A DNA stretch of 64,000 nucleotides from Mucilaginibacter flavidus (GTDB lineage: Bacteria > Bacteroidota > Bacteroidia > Sphingobacteriales > Sphingobacteriaceae): positions 1 to 64,000 of the forward strand of contig NZ_JAMXOE010000016.1 of NCBI RefSeq assembly GCF_024055575.1. The letters run 5' to 3'. This document shows, piece after piece, positions 42,265 through 51,531 of this stretch. The translations under genes and the position numbers were made by a program. Under the pieces are notes generated by a model. It searched no databases. It saw nothing but the letters and a program-made list of their open reading frames with translations, and had not been told where the DNA came from. The stretch's first letter is position 1. Each line of letters starts with the position of its first letter.

Positions 42265-43264
42265 AACATTAATAATTGCTGAGGCAGGCGTAAATCATAA
42301 TGGATCTATTGAAAATGCGTTTAAATTAATTGACGCCGCCAAAGAAGCCGGCGCAGACTATGTGAAATTTCAAACCTTCAAAGCTGATAAACTAGTAAAT
42401 AAATCTGCGCAAAAAGCTGACTACCAAAAAAAAAATCTGCCGGATGGCGATGAATCACAATACACCATGCTCAAAAAACTGGAACTAACCGAGGAGATGC
42501 ATGATGAATTACTGAATTATTGTGAAAAAAAGAACATTAAATTTTTATCAACGCCGTTTGATCAAGATAGCATCATATTACTAAAATCATTAGGCGTTAC
42601 TATTGGTAAAATTCCTTCGGGCGAGGTTACCAATTTACCTTACCTGCGACAAATGGCACACGCATTTCCGGAATTAATTGTTTCAACGGGAATGTGTACC
42701 ATCGAGGAGGTCAAAGAAGCCGTTGACGCCTTGGTATCTGTCGGCAGAAAAAAGGAGAATATTACTGTTTTACATTGTAATACGGAATATCCTACCCCAA
42801 TGCGAGATGTGAACTTAATGGCTATGCTAACGATCAAAGAGCAGTTGGGGGTAAGAATTGGCTATTCGGATCATACTATGGGTATTGAAGTACCAATCGC
42901 AGCGGTGGCGTTGGGGGCTACAATTATTGAAAAACATTTCACATTGGATCGCACCATGGATGGGCCTGATCATTTAGCATCCCTGGAACCTGGTGAGCTT
43001 AAAGAAATGGTGCGGTGCATAAGGAATATTGAAAATGCATTGGGTGAGGGTTCTAAGACACCCTCTGATTCTGAAAAAAAGAATATACAACTTGTAAGGA
43101 AAAGCATAGTTGCCAAAGTGAATATTGCCAGAGGTGAGACCTTTACTGAAGATAACTTGACCGTTAAAAGGCCTGGGACCGGAATTAGTCCAATGAATTG
43201 GGATAAAATAATTGGGCGGAAGGCGAACAGGGATTATAAAAATGACGAGATTATTTCATTATGA
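42257..43264 (+). CDS. legI: N,N'-diacetyllegionaminate synthase (NeuB family)
   Basis: The 335-residue enzyme condenses phosphoenolpyruvate with the 6-deoxy-diacetamido sugar to make legionaminic acid. The NeuB barrel shows 'IIAEAGVNHNGSIENAFKLI', 'DYVKFQTFKADKLV', 'KFLSTPFDQDS', 'KIPSGEVTNLPYL' and 'GYSDHTMGIEVPIAAVALGA'. The C-terminal SAF (antifreeze-like) domain starts near 'RKSIVAKVNIARGETFTEDN'. NeuB paralogs for sialic, legionaminic and pseudaminic acids look alike; context with LegB/LegC decides for legionaminate. Start and stop overlap neighbouring genes. Confidence 0.92.
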   Translation: MNKTLIIAEAGVNHNGSIENAFKLIDAAKEAGADYVKFQTFKADKLVNKSAQKADYQKKNLPDGDESQYTMLKKLELTEEMHDELLNYCEKKNIKFLSTPFDQDSIILLKSLGVTIGKIPSGEVTNLPYLRQMAHAFPELIVSTGMCTIEEVKEAVDALVSVGRKKENITVLHCNTEYPTPMRDVNLMAMLTIKEQLGVRIGYSDHTMGIEVPIAAVALGATIIEKHFTLDRTMDGPDHLASLEPGELKEMVRCIRNIENALGEGSKTPSDSEKKNIQLVRKSIVAKVNIARGETFTEDNLTVKRPGTGISPMNWDKIIGRKANRDYKNDEIISL

Positions 43265-44433
43265 CCAATAAAAGGAAAATTTGCGTTGTAACTGGGACAA
43301 GGGCTGACTACGGTCTACTTTATTGGACAATTAATGGACTGCATAACGATCCGGCTATTGAGTTGCAGATTTTGGTTACAGGAATGCATTTGTCTCCTGA
43401 GTTTGGCTTAACCTATAAACAAATAGAAGCAGATGGTTTTTTTATCAATCAAAAAATAGAAATTTTGCTTTCATCTGATAGTCCCGTTGGTATTTCAAAA
43501 AGTATAGGTTTGGGAGTTATCGGTTTGGCAGACGCTTACCAAATATTAACACCTGATATTGTGCTGTTACTTGGTGACAGATTTGAGATTTTTTCGGCTG
43601 CGATTGCTGCCACGATGGCTCGTATCCCCATAGCTCACTGCCATGGCGGAGAATCGACAGAAGGTGTGATTGATGAACCTATAAGACATTCTATTACTAA
43701 AATGTCGCACCTGCATTTTTCGTCTACTGATGAATATAGAAAACGAATCATCCAGTTAGGCGAGCAGCCTGATTTTGTATATAATGTTGGAGCACTTGGA
43801 ATCGAAAACATTAACAGGTTAGACTTGTTGTCTCGTGAAGATTTCGAAAAAAGTATAGAATTCAGCTTACGTAAACGTAATGTCCTGGTTACATTTCATC
43901 CGGTAACATTAGAAAACGCTACAGCGGAGATTCAATTCAAAAAACTGCTGGAGGCTTTAGATGATTTACGAGACGTAGCAATCATCTTTACAAAGGCCAA
44001 TGCTGATACGGATGGAAGGATTATTAACCAACTAATAGATGAATATACAACAAGGCATAGTGATAAGGCGGTAGCTTTTACATCGCTTGGACAACTTCGT
44101 TATTTATCAGCTATGCAATTTATGGATGCGGTGATTGGAAATTCATCCAGCGGCCTTATAGAGGCACCGTCTTTTAAAATAGCGACCATTAATATAGGAG
44201 ACAGGCAGCATGGACGAATAAAAGCCCAGAGTGTAATAGACTGCGAACCCACTTTCACCGAAATCAAAAAAGCAATAGATAAAGCATTTAGCCAGGAATT
44301 TAGGGACAGTTTAAAGCTGGTAGAAAATCCATATGGCAGAAACAACTCGTCTGCGGATATTATATCCGTACTAAAAAGTACGGCATTGGATAACTTACTT
44401 AAAAAAGAGTTTTATAATCTAAAGTTTAACTGA
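43261..44433 (+). CDS. legG: Hydrolysing nucleotide-sugar 2-epimerase (NeuC/LegG family)
   Basis: The 390-residue GT-B-fold enzyme inverts C2 and releases the free 6-deoxy-mannose-type diacetamido sugar for LegI. Motifs are 'VVTGTRADYGLLYWTI', 'VLLLGDRFEIFSAAIAATMA', 'IAHCHGGESTEGVIDEPIRH', 'KMSHLHFSSTDEYRKRI' and 'VIGNSSSGLIEAPSFKI', all typical of NeuC/LegG. It overlaps legI by 4 bases and is followed by a 94-bp gap with a hairpin, the largest break within this cassette. Confidence 0.92.
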   Translation: MTNKRKICVVTGTRADYGLLYWTINGLHNDPAIELQILVTGMHLSPEFGLTYKQIEADGFFINQKIEILLSSDSPVGISKSIGLGVIGLADAYQILTPDIVLLLGDRFEIFSAAIAATMARIPIAHCHGGESTEGVIDEPIRHSITKMSHLHFSSTDEYRKRIIQLGEQPDFVYNVGALGIENINRLDLLSREDFEKSIEFSLRKRNVLVTFHPVTLENATAEIQFKKLLEALDDLRDVAIIFTKANADTDGRIINQLIDEYTTRHSDKAVAFTSLGQLRYLSAMQFMDAVIGNSSSGLIEAPSFKIATINIGDRQHGRIKAQSVIDCEPTFTEIKKAIDKAFSQEFRDSLKLVENPYGRNNSSADIISVLKSTALDNLLKKEFYNLKFN

Positions 44434-44464
44434 CGTATTGTTTGAAAGTCACTTTTTCAACAAC

Positions 44465-44485
44465 GGAATAAAGTATGGTTATTCC
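44465..44485 (+). other. Perfect 7-bp hairpin between legG and the PtmE-like gene
   Basis: GGAATAA (44465-44471) and TTATTCC (44479-44485) flank a 7-base loop. No T-run follows immediately. It could tune readthrough or mark an RNA-processing site inside the operon. Confidence 0.35.
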
Positions 44486-44527
44486 CGAATAAACGAAAAA
44501 TATTATGGAGTTTAACGTGTATATAAA

Positions 44528-45583
44528 ATGATAAAATATCAGGAACATATAATTCAAAAATATAATCAGGCGCGGGTAGCGCTTAAAGCTTTGGATGAAT
44601 TACCGTTATATGCAAGCCGTACTATATTTATTATCGATGAGAGTGATAAAATGGCTGGCACCGTCTCGGATGGGGATATACGAAGGGGGCTTTTAAATGG
44701 ACTGGAAATTTCTCAGCCAATTGAGTTATTTATGAATACCCAGTTTAAGTTTTTGTATGAAGGTGGAGACAATGTCGACTTAATCAAAGCTTATCGTAAA
44801 GCCGATATTCATTTGATTCCTGTATTGGATCACAGCTTTCACCTTGTACAAATTTTGGATCTGAAAAAGACAAAAACCATTTTACCGATTGCCGCACTAA
44901 TTGTAGCCGGAGGACGTGGTGAAAGATTGAAACCATTTACTGATCTGATACCCAAACCCATGCTAACGGTCGGGGATAAATCCATATTGGAGCACAATAT
45001 TGATCGTTTGATTTCTTATGGAATATCTGAATTTTATATAAGTGTTAAATATCTAAAAGAACAGATAATGGACTATTTTGGCGACGGTTCAGCCAAATCT
45101 GTGCACATTCACTATATTGAAGAAGAAGAGCCTTTGGGGACCTTGGGCGCACTTTCGTTAATTGATAACGTTGGGCAGGAGGATATTCTGGTTATGAACT
45201 CTGATCTGTTGACTAATATTGATTTTGAAGATTTCTATAATTTTTATAAGAAAGAAGATGCGACAATGGCCCTGGCAAGTATTCCCTATATTGTAAACGT
45301 CCCTTACGCAGTCTTAGAAACAAAAGAACTGGAAGTAGTTTCTTTTGCTGAAAAACCAACTTATACTTATTATTCAAATGGAGGTATTTATTTATTAAAA
45401 TTTGAGCTTAAAAGGTATATGCAAAAAGGAGTTTTTTATAACGCTACCGATTTGATGGATAAAATAATTCTGGAAGATAAATTTAACCTGATGCACTATC
45501 CTTTATTAGGCTACTGGTTGGATATTGGCAAGCACCAGGACTACATTAAAGCTCAAGAAGATATAAAACATATTAGATTTTAA
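44528..45583 (+). CDS. PtmE-like sugar-phosphate nucleotidyltransferase with CBS domains
   Basis: The 351-residue protein has a CBS-pair region (about 1-115: 'TIFIIDESDKMAGTVSDGDI', 'IHLIPVLDHSF') fused to an NTP-transferase domain ('ALIVAGGRGERLKPFTDLIP', 'PKPMLTVGDKSILEHNIDRL', 'LVMNSDLLTNIDF'). The same fusion in the Campylobacter legionaminic acid pathway (PtmE) makes GDP-glucosamine from glucosamine-1-phosphate, which explains why the pathway there is GDP-linked. I infer the same role. The CBS pair suggests regulation by an adenine nucleotide. LegF starts one base after its stop. Confidence 0.83.
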   Translation: MIKYQEHIIQKYNQARVALKALDELPLYASRTIFIIDESDKMAGTVSDGDIRRGLLNGLEISQPIELFMNTQFKFLYEGGDNVDLIKAYRKADIHLIPVLDHSFHLVQILDLKKTKTILPIAALIVAGGRGERLKPFTDLIPKPMLTVGDKSILEHNIDRLISYGISEFYISVKYLKEQIMDYFGDGSAKSVHIHYIEEEEPLGTLGALSLIDNVGQEDILVMNSDLLTNIDFEDFYNFYKKEDATMALASIPYIVNVPYAVLETKELEVVSFAEKPTYTYYSNGGIYLLKFELKRYMQKGVFYNATDLMDKIILEDKFNLMHYPLLGYWLDIGKHQDYIKAQEDIKHIRF

Positions 45584-45584
45584 A

Positions 45585-46316
45585 ATGGCAATTTTAATTA
45601 CTATTTGCGCCCGTGGAGGGTCAAAAGGAATACCGGGAAAAAATATAAAGAAATTGAACGGCATACCTTTAATTGCTTACACAATTTATGTTGCAAAGGC
45701 ATTTGTTGCGTTACATGATGGAATAATTGCAATTTCTACAGATAGTGTCGAAATTAAAAAGGCCGCTGCAGAATTTGGTATCAACACAAATTATACCCGT
45801 CCTGCTCATCTGGCGACCGACGCGGCCGGCAAGGTTGATGCGATTAAAGATTTGGTTTTCCACGAGGAAAAAGTTAATCAAATTACATTTGAGTATGTTT
45901 TAGATCTTGACGTTACTTCGCCGTTGCGCACGATAGATGATTTAAACCTGGCGTTTGATGCACTGAAAGCAGATGGCGGGGCTAATAACCTGTTCTCTGT
46001 TAGCAATGCGGCACGTAATCCTTATTTTAATATGGTGGAAAAAAAACTCGATGGTTATTATGGTTTGTGCAAAAAATTAGACTCGGTAATTTTAAGTCGG
46101 CAGGCGGCACCCAAAGTTTACGATATAAATGGATCATTTTATTTCTACAACCGCAGTTTTTTTGATTCAGACTTTAACAGTGTTCTTACCGATAATACTT
46201 TAATCCATGTTATCGAACATATGTGTTTCGATTTGGACCATCCCATAGATTTTGAATTTATGGAATATTTATTGGCAAATAATAAACTTGATTTTGAAAT
46301 GGAATCAGAGGTCTGA
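45585..46316 (+). CDS. legF: CMP-legionaminic acid synthetase (acylneuraminate cytidylyltransferase family)
   Basis: The 243-residue enzyme activates the nonulosonate with CTP. The nucleotide-binding opening 'TICARGGSKGIPGKNIKKLN' and 'LDLDVTSPLRTIDDLN' are family-defining; the following 'AARNPYFNM' and 'DINGSFYFYNRSFF' line the sugar site. It completes the cassette and provides the CMP-sugar donor for a transferase, which I place at 49738. A 208-bp gap with a possible promoter follows. Confidence 0.92.
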   Translation: MAILITICARGGSKGIPGKNIKKLNGIPLIAYTIYVAKAFVALHDGIIAISTDSVEIKKAAAEFGINTNYTRPAHLATDAAGKVDAIKDLVFHEEKVNQITFEYVLDLDVTSPLRTIDDLNLAFDALKADGGANNLFSVSNAARNPYFNMVEKKLDGYYGLCKKLDSVILSRQAAPKVYDINGSFYFYNRSFFDSDFNSVLTDNTLIHVIEHMCFDLDHPIDFEFMEYLLANNKLDFEMESEV

Positions 46317-46350
46317 TTGTCGGTTTGGGTTCATAATTTATGGTTGACGT

Positions 46351-46358
46351 TAAGTTTG
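46351..46358 (+). promoter_or_regulatory. Possible internal promoter ahead of the flippase gene
   Basis: TAAGTTTG matches TAnnTTTG exactly. A TTG occurs upstream but with a spacer of about 23 bases, longer than usual. It lies in the 208-bp gap after legF, where a new transcript could begin. Confidence 0.3.
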
Positions 46359-46524
46359 CATCATTTATGAGCCATTATGATATGATAATTAAGGATTCAT
46401 TGGCGACGCTTTAATTCAATTTAACAACGCATCTATTCTTTTAACCTACTTATGAATTTTTTTGTTTACAAAAATAAGAGCGCAACATTTTATATTAATA
46501 TTTCTTACTTTTTCATTCATTAAA

Positions 46525-47790
46525 ATGAGGTATTTAAGGAAATCATTAATATTTTCGGGATTACGGTATCTGGAGTATGGAATTATTGCATTATCGTACA
46601 TTGTTATCGCTAAAAAAGTAGGACCGGCAGAGTATAGCAAAACTATCCCGGGCTTTATTTTTATTACCTATTCTCAATATTTGATGATGGGACTCAATGC
46701 CGCTCTTATAAAGGCTTACGTGGTTGACAGTAACTTCGAAATAAAGCAGACATACGTTAAAAATACACTTTATTTTGCTTTTTTTATCTCCTTCGTGGCG
46801 TTTATACTAGGCGTTATCAGTTTACCTAAACAGCTATTTGTTGTGTCATTAATATCCTCGATGGTTTATTTCCAAAACGTTTTTCAAACTTTATTGAGGC
46901 TTGAAGATAAAATATTGGGGATTAATTTTTCGAACCTTGTTTTTTCGATCATTTATTTCGTTCTGGTATTTTTTTATGCGCATAGCATACAAATGTTTTT
47001 TCTGTATTGGTTATTTTCTTTAATCATCTCAAATTTATTGAATGCGATACAAGCATATCCTATATTGAAGAAATTACAGTTGCGATTTCATAAGAAAGAC
47101 ATTTTGCAAGTTGTAAAAACAATAAAACCACAAATAAAACTTGGTACAAAAATGACCTTGATGGGAATTGTAAGTACTTACTTCTTGACTTTTGACCGTT
47201 TTTTGCTTAACAATTTCTCAACTAATAAAGCCTTAAAAGGTAACTATCAACTAGCCGACAATATTGCAAGCACCATTTATTTGTTTTTTGTTACAGTGTT
47301 GTTTTACTATACGCCTACAATTTTGAAAAAAGCGAGTTTAAGTTCTGCTTTTAGAGTTCAGATGTTAAAATATGGGATAATTTTCACTCTAATACTGTCA
47401 GTTTTGGCTATCGGTATAACCCCATTTATTGATAGGTTCATAATTCTAAAGTATTTTCCTGCCTATGCCGACCTAACCTACTTTTTAACCTATCAATTTA
47501 TACTAAAAATTATTATTTTGAGTATTGGGATAGCGGGCAATATCTCAATTGCATTAAATTCAGAGGTTAGATTCTTAAAATGGTGGTTTCTATCAATTTT
47601 TATAGGTGGGACAATGTTGTTCGTATTTTATAAGTTCGCAGCTTTGAAAACAGAAGAAATAATAACGCTTGCGCTTATATTTCAGTTTACTGCCATAATA
47701 ATTTCAAATGCATTTTACCTTTGGGCAAACAGGAGGGCTTTCTTTGCATTATCTGCAGATAAAGAACTTATCGATTGTCTGCCTGAGTAA
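46525..47790 (+). CDS. Wzx-type polysaccharide flippase
   Basis: A 421-residue polytopic protein with about 12 helices, in the size range of Wzx/MVF-superfamily flippases. The opening 'SLIFSGLRYLEYGIIALSYI' and 'VIAKKVGPAEYSKTIPGFIF' resemble the first helices of this class. It should move the undecaprenyl-linked repeat unit across the inner membrane. I start at ATG 46525 (MRYLRKSL...), because the upstream frame begins with a non-ATG codon at 46462 and adds an unlikely segment. The first half of the gene is very AT-rich. Confidence 0.78.
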   Translation: MRYLRKSLIFSGLRYLEYGIIALSYIVIAKKVGPAEYSKTIPGFIFITYSQYLMMGLNAALIKAYVVDSNFEIKQTYVKNTLYFAFFISFVAFILGVISLPKQLFVVSLISSMVYFQNVFQTLLRLEDKILGINFSNLVFSIIYFVLVFFYAHSIQMFFLYWLFSLIISNLLNAIQAYPILKKLQLRFHKKDILQVVKTIKPQIKLGTKMTLMGIVSTYFLTFDRFLLNNFSTNKALKGNYQLADNIASTIYLFFVTVLFYYTPTILKKASLSSAFRVQMLKYGIIFTLILSVLAIGITPFIDRFIILKYFPAYADLTYFLTYQFILKIIILSIGIAGNISIALNSEVRFLKWWFLSIFIGGTMLFVFYKFAALKTEEIITLALIFQFTAIIISNAFYLWANRRAFFALSADKELIDCLPE

Positions 47791-47801
47791 TTTATATCTA
47801 C

Positions 47802-48773
47802 ATGAAAACTAACTTAATAATAGGCGCCGGCCAAATAGGAAGCAGACATTTGCAAGGCTTGCTCAATCTTAACATGCCTCAGACGATATACGTGCTTGAT
47901 CCTTCTGAGCAATCGTTAGAAATTTCAAAAAGGCGCGCGGAAGAGATTCCAAATGATCACATAATTCGCTTCATAACAGATTGGACCAGTCTGCCAATCG
48001 ATCTTGATCTGGTGATCGTAGCCACTGGTGCAAATGTCAGAAAGTCGGTGTTAAATATTTTGCTCGATGGATTTAAGGTGAAGTACCTGTTGCTTGAAAA
48101 AATATTATTTCAGGACGTTGAATCCTACCCGGAAATTGCTGAACTAATCCAGCAAAAAGCAATACCTGTTTGGGTTAATCATCCACGACGGATATTTGAC
48201 AGTTATGTGTCTATTAAACGTGAGATTCCGGTCGATGAGCCTGTTAAACTTCATGTTATCGGAAATAATTGGGGGTTGGGTTGTAATGGTTTGCATTTTA
48301 TAGATCTATGCGCTTTCCTAAGCGGCTCCGAAGTTGACAGCATTAATGCTGATTGGATTGATGATGAGTTGCTTGAAAGTAAGCGCCCGGGCTATATTGA
48401 GTTCTCCGGCACGCTAAAAGGGATTATGAAAAATGGATCGTGTTTTTCAGTATCTTCCTTCAAGGGAGATTTGAATATGATCAGTGTGACCATATCCACC
48501 GTTTCAGAAAGCTGGGTAATAATAGAGGGGGCTATGTCTATCACTTATCATCAAAAAACAGGTGACGGAAGAACAGATTATAAACGGCAATCAGCGACAA
48601 AATTCCAAAGCCAATTAACAACCGTTATTGCCAGTGACCTTTTTTTGAACGGTACATGTGATCTTCCCACATATGAAGAAGCGCGCCAATCACACGTGCC
48701 GTTTATTAAGACTTTGTTGACAAAATATAATGATCTAACCGGAATAGACAATAGAATTTGCCCTATAACATAA
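47802..48773 (+). CDS. Gfo/Idh/MocA-family oxidoreductase (first of two)
   Basis: The 323-residue protein begins with a Rossmann motif 'LIIGAGQIGSRHLQGLL' and continues with 'LDLVIVATGANVRKSVL' and 'YLLLEKILFQDVESYPEI', the position of the conserved EKP-like Lys in this family. 'VWVNHPRRIFDSY' corresponds to the start of the C-terminal substrate domain. Such enzymes oxidise or reduce sugars or nucleotide sugars with NAD(P). Its step is unknown. It overlaps the next, related gene by one base (TAATG), suggesting that the two act together. Confidence 0.78.
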   Translation: MKTNLIIGAGQIGSRHLQGLLNLNMPQTIYVLDPSEQSLEISKRRAEEIPNDHIIRFITDWTSLPIDLDLVIVATGANVRKSVLNILLDGFKVKYLLLEKILFQDVESYPEIAELIQQKAIPVWVNHPRRIFDSYVSIKREIPVDEPVKLHVIGNNWGLGCNGLHFIDLCAFLSGSEVDSINADWIDDELLESKRPGYIEFSGTLKGIMKNGSCFSVSSFKGDLNMISVTISTVSESWVIIEGAMSITYHQKTGDGRTDYKRQSATKFQSQLTTVIASDLFLNGTCDLPTYEEARQSHVPFIKTLLTKYNDLTGIDNRICPIT

Positions 48774-49720
48774 TGAAGCCTGATCTACTATTAATTGGTT
48801 GCGGACCAATGGCAGTTGCCTATGCAGAAGTTTTAATGCATATGATTATTCCATTTAAGGTTATAGGCAGGGGAGAAGCCACAGCAGCGGAATTTGAACG
48901 ACAAACGGGAGTAAAGCCTGTTACCGGAGGGCTGGACTTATATCTCCAGCATAATAATCTTGCCAGTGGCACATATGTAATTGTATCTACCAACCTCGAA
49001 GGGCTAATGGAAAGTACGCTGAAAGTGCTTGAAAGCGGGGCTTATAAAATATTGGTTGAAAAGCCGGGAGCTCTTAGTATTGATGAGTTATTGGTTAATA
49101 AAAATGTATTGCTCACACATAGTAGAAAAGTGTTCGTTGCTTATAATCGAAGGTTTTATTCGGCGGTAACCGAGGCAAGCAGATTAATAGCTGAAGACGG
49201 CGGACTACAATCTATGTCGTTTGAATTTACGGAATGGGCACATGTTATTGAGCCGTTAAAAAAGGCACCTGGAATCAAAGAAAATTGGTTTTTCGCAAAC
49301 TCTACGCATGTTGTGGACCTCGCATTTTACCTTGCTGGTGCCCCATCTGAGATGAGTTGCTATTCCAAATCCGGAAGTTTAACCTGGCATGATAAAACAA
49401 ATTTTAGTGGCGCCGGAATAACCGATAGCGGGATATTGTTCTCGTACTTATCAAATTGGGAAAGCGCTGGCCGCTGGGCCATTGAATTGCTAACTAAAGA
49501 ACGCCGCATCTATTTAAAACCGATGGAAAAGGTAAGTTTGCAGTTGAAAGGAAGTATAAAAATAGAAGAGCATTTATTTGACGATAGTTTGGATAAAGAA
49601 TTTAAACCGGGCATTTACAAACAGGTTGAGGCATTTTTAAATGATGATCACACTAAACTGCTTAACATAGCCGACCACATAAAAAATGCGGGTATTTACA
49701 AGCAGATGCTGGCAAAATAA
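48773..49720 (+). CDS. Gfo/Idh/MocA-family oxidoreductase (second of two)
   Basis: Starting at the ATG that overlaps the preceding TAA, the product has 315 residues: 'PDLLLIGCGPMAVAYAEVL' (Rossmann), 'ILVEKPGALSIDEL' with the canonical E-K-P motif, and 'VFVAYNRRFYSAVTEA' opening the C-terminal domain. It resembles enzymes modifying nucleotide sugars in nonulosonate and O-antigen clusters. Together with the first copy it may form a heteromer or act in successive steps; their similarity to each other is only at family level. Confidence 0.78.
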   Translation: MKPDLLLIGCGPMAVAYAEVLMHMIIPFKVIGRGEATAAEFERQTGVKPVTGGLDLYLQHNNLASGTYVIVSTNLEGLMESTLKVLESGAYKILVEKPGALSIDELLVNKNVLLTHSRKVFVAYNRRFYSAVTEASRLIAEDGGLQSMSFEFTEWAHVIEPLKKAPGIKENWFFANSTHVVDLAFYLAGAPSEMSCYSKSGSLTWHDKTNFSGAGITDSGILFSYLSNWESAGRWAIELLTKERRIYLKPMEKVSLQLKGSIKIEEHLFDDSLDKEFKPGIYKQVEAFLNDDHTKLLNIADHIKNAGIYKQMLAK

Positions 49721-49737
49721 TAGAAACCCGAGGGAGA

Positions 49738-51531
49738 ATGAAATTGTTTATTTTATTTAGTGAGAATATCGAATTTGATTTGCCGGAGTCAAACTATATC
49801 ATACTATCTAAGTTTAAATCTCATTCCTCACGATATGGACATGTGCATGAAAAACTTGAGGATGTACATGTCAACGATATTGACTTTCTAAAGCAGGAAG
49901 AGCTAATATACGATGAGTACACCCGTCAGCTTCCAAAATCTTTGGCGGATGTCTTCATTTCAAGCAAAACTTCATTGTATTTTGTTATGATGGCGCTTGA
50001 AAACTGGAAAATTACAGTCAAAAGGCTAATCGAGGAATATTCAATCGAAGAAATTGTGTTTACTGAGTTGCTCGACCAGAATTTCTACATGCCATTTTAT
50101 GAAGCCGAGGGTGAAGTTACCAAGCCGCTGCAATATGAAGCCTATGATTTTATAAGTAAACTTTTATACGGTTTTATAAATCGAAATTATCCCCGTATAG
50201 AGGTCAATATTATCAAAAAGCACTCAGTTTTAACATTGAGAAAAAGGATATTGGCGAGACGATACGGACTTTTTATCTATAAGGTTTTACTCCAGGCGAA
50301 GCTTTATTTTAAATTAAAAATAAACTCCGCAGCGAAGATCAAAGATATCCTCTTTTTATCCAGGGGGCTTGCGCATTCGCAATACATCGTAGATTACGTA
50401 AGAGAGTTTAATGAACAATCGGATATTTATGCATCCGATGGACTGCGTACCCAAGGTAAAAACAAAGAATTTTTGCGAAATAGTGGCTTGGGCAAAGACG
50501 ATTACATCGATAATATCGAAACGACTTCATTTCTTGGTTTTTTAGCCTCAGTTTGGTTTGTTCTGGCTCTTTTGCTGAAATATAAAATTGTTTATCAACA
50601 CAAATTGAAGCGAACGGATAAGAAGTATGGATTTCCATATTCGAATGCGGTGACGGAAATGATCATACATTCCCTGGAAGCCCAAGTCTATACATCTGGT
50701 TTGGAAAGGTTGATTAAGAGACAAAAAAAAGAAGGTGCGAGAATCCCCAAGACACTGATAACCTGCGAAATTTACACGCAGTATGCATATTTTATCGCCG
50801 AGCTGGGGAAAAAGTACGATATAAAGACCATACAACTAATCTCCGTCGCAATGAGTACCGGATACTTGCCGCATTTCTTTTTTTGCGACCAGGTATTGTT
50901 CAATCAAAGAAAAGTCTTAGAGGCGTTTAAATCCAACAACCAATATCTCGCACACAAATGCGATTATTGGGGGAATTTAACCTTTAATGAGTGTGGGGAT
51001 ATTCATAGAAAAGACGCCGGCGATGGGGTATTGCGAGTAGTGCAATTTACCCAGCCCGTGCTGGATGAAGAAAACGACTTTGCTATTCTTGATACCTTGC
51101 TGGATATTAAAAACGATCGACAGATTGAAATTACGGTGAAGCCGCATCCTCGCGAAAGCCCCGAAAAATTTTCTAATTACGATAACGAAGTTCAAATTTG
51201 TTCGAGTACGATTTCGCTTCAGGCAGCTATTGAAAATGCGGATCTGGCGCTAGTCAAATTTTCGGCTGTTGAGCATTACTTACTAAATTATGGGATACCG
51301 ACAATTTATTGTGCATTCAGCCAGATGGCAAAGAACGGAATTTCTGAAGTTATCAAAACCGGTTATAAAGGCATAGCGTTTTCAGCGGAAGAATTAAAAG
51401 AACTGGTGGTAGGCTTCCCCGGTATTGTGCCATTTTATAAAGATTTTAGGGAGAACGAAATGTTTAAGCGTTTTGAAAATAAGGGTATATACTATTTCAG
51501 GAATAGTTTATTAAAATATATTAATGAGTAA
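49738..51531 (+). CDS. Unclassified GT-B-like protein, candidate legionaminic acid transferase
   Basis: A 597-residue protein without signal peptide and only one weak hydrophobic stretch ('FLGFLASVWFVLALLLKY'). The C-terminal half carries 'ITVKPHPRESPEKF' (HP at 470-471) and 'CSSTISLQAAIENADLALVK' (SST at 489-491), then 'FSAVEHYLLNYGIPTIY'. A KPHP motif followed by a Ser/Thr motif ahead of the last strands is the pattern of several CMP-sialic-acid transferase families (GT38, GT52, GT80) and of related GT-B enzymes. I cannot name a family. Being the only transferase-like gene without another obvious donor, in a cluster that makes CMP-legionaminic acid, it is the best candidate for adding it. 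Confidence 0.55.
   Translation: MKLFILFSENIEFDLPESNYIILSKFKSHSSRYGHVHEKLEDVHVNDIDFLKQEELIYDEYTRQLPKSLADVFISSKTSLYFVMMALENWKITVKRLIEEYSIEEIVFTELLDQNFYMPFYEAEGEVTKPLQYEAYDFISKLLYGFINRNYPRIEVNIIKKHSVLTLRKRILARRYGLFIYKVLLQAKLYFKLKINSAAKIKDILFLSRGLAHSQYIVDYVREFNEQSDIYASDGLRTQGKNKEFLRNSGLGKDDYIDNIETTSFLGFLASVWFVLALLLKYKIVYQHKLKRTDKKYGFPYSNAVTEMIIHSLEAQVYTSGLERLIKRQKKEGARIPKTLITCEIYTQYAYFIAELGKKYDIKTIQLISVAMSTGYLPHFFFCDQVLFNQRKVLEAFKSNNQYLAHKCDYWGNLTFNECGDIHRKDAGDGVLRVVQFTQPVLDEENDFAILDTLLDIKNDRQIEITVKPHPRESPEKFSNYDNEVQICSSTISLQAAIENADLALVKFSAVEHYLLNYGIPTIYCAFSQMAKNGISEVIKTGYKGIAFSAEELKELVVGFPGIVPFYKDFRENEMFKRFENKGIYYFRNSLLKYINE

Noticed and set aside
42257..45583. Interpretation of the nonulosonate genes as a sialic acid (Neu5Ac) or pseudaminic acid pathway
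   Set aside because: LegB/LegC-type enzymes and the PtmE-like CBS fusion are not needed for Neu5Ac, and the pseudaminic acid enzymes PseB, PseH and PseG are absent.
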